64,000 bases of DNA from assembly GCA_003075315.1 (NCBI GenBank), contig QDFQ01000002.1, forward strand, positions 496,460 through 560,459, given 5' to 3'. The stretch is from Arthrobacter sp. TPD3018. GTDB lineage: Bacteria > Pseudomonadota > Alphaproteobacteria > Sphingomonadales > Sphingomonadaceae. The notes under the pieces are model-generated. The model did no database searches, was not told where the DNA came from, and saw nothing but the letters and a program-made list of their open reading frames with translations. Of the stretch, positions 63,771 to 64,000 are shown in pieces; positions within the stretch are counted from its first letter, which is position 1; the number at the start of each line of letters is the position of its first letter. The position numbers and the translations under genes are program-made.

Positions 63771-64000
63771 ATGCTGGTATTGGAGACGGTGTTGAGGATC
63801 CGGCGCGAGCACGCGTCGGGGAAGGCCATCAAGGCGATAGCGCGAGACCTGCACCTGTCGCGCAAGGTGGTGCGCAAGGCGATCCGGGCGCCCGAGGCGG
63901 ACATGGGCTACCGGCGGGAGGTGCAGCCGCTGCCCAAGCTGGGGCCGTTTCAGGCGCGACTGGATGCGTTGCTGGAGGAAGATGAGGCACGGCCGCGGCG
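63771..64000 (+). CDS. istA: IS21 family transposase IstA (N-terminal part, cut by window edge)
   Basis: The first 76 residues from the ATG at 63771 read MLVLETVLRIRREHASGKAI and KAIARDLHLSRKVVRKAIRA, the helix-turn-helix of IS21-type IstA proteins. YRREVQPLPKLGPFQARLDA and then LLEEDEARPRR follow, the conserved linker before the DDE catalytic domain (outside the window). No frameshift in the visible part, so the element could be intact. It marks the right side of the accessory region. Confidence 0.9.
   Translation, partial: MLVLETVLRIRREHASGKAIKAIARDLHLSRKVVRKAIRAPEADMGYRREVQPLPKLGPFQARLDALLEEDEARPR

Overview
The window looks like a chromosome segment of a sphingomonad (Sphingomonas/Novosphingobium type Alphaproteobacteria). 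The reasons are the high GC content, two large TonB-dependent receptors fused to catabolic operons, HWE-family histidine kinases, a FixL/FixJ-like pair and DUF6538-type integrase remnants. This assignment is inference from gene content; there is no rRNA or tRNA to confirm it, and I saw no tRNA gene and no CRISPR array.

The segment from 1 to 16 kb is mostly metabolic. A divergent locus (1-5958) carries an MFS carrier (cut by the window edge) and a D-2-hydroxyacid dehydrogenase on the minus strand. On the plus strand it has a TonB receptor, an RraA-like aldolase and an IclR regulator, which suggests uptake and breakdown of a small oxidised (sugar-acid or keto-acid) substrate. Next come two secreted proteins of unknown function, an orphan HWE-type kinase, a FixJ/FixL-like two-component pair, a class V aminotransferase, and a FadL-type porin co-transcribed with two YeeE/YedE half-transporters.

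The segment from 15 to 33 kb is a catabolic gene cluster. An aldehyde dehydrogenase faces an operon of TonB receptor, cytochrome P450, AraC regulator and zinc alcohol dehydrogenase. An acyl-CoA ligase faces a long operon of acyl-CoA dehydrogenases, SDR, phosphotransferase, enoyl-CoA hydratase, thiolase, nitronate-monooxygenase-like flavoprotein, [2Fe-2S] ferredoxin and alpha-methylacyl-CoA racemase. The logic is import, hydroxylation, oxidation to acid, CoA activation and beta-oxidation of a methyl-branched, probably terpenoid substrate. Both divergent promoter regions share a near-identical motif that is probably the AraC protein's site.

The segment from 33 to 39.6 kb is an RNA-repair locus: a two-domain AAA+ ATPase, rtcA, rtcB and the divergent sigma-54 activator rtcR. 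The sequence shows a sigma-54 promoter with exact GG-N10-GC spacing upstream of rtcB, and GATC-centred inverted repeats at enhancer distance.

The segment from 39.6 to 64 kb starts with an integrase stump and ends in an IS21-family element, and most of it looks like a defence island. It holds a multi-PAS/GAF HWE kinase with a receiver protein; a decayed gene; two tandem DUF4238 genes convergent with a 1544-aa nuclease-STAND NTPase with a helical C-terminus (Avs-like layout); and a three-gene operon of PIN-like protein, acidic-tailed unknown and ComEC-like metallo-beta-lactamase. It also has a SIR2-like gene split by one in-frame TAA, a permuted papain-like (YiiX type) peptidase with a zinc ribbon, a SIR2-HerA pair translationally coupled to a KTSC-domain gene, and a DUF6615-like putative nuclease. 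The long gaps carry degenerate dispersed repeats. The best candidates for undescribed systems are the PIN-like/unknown/MBL operon, the DUF4238 pair with its STAND neighbour, and the KTSC addition to SIR2-HerA.
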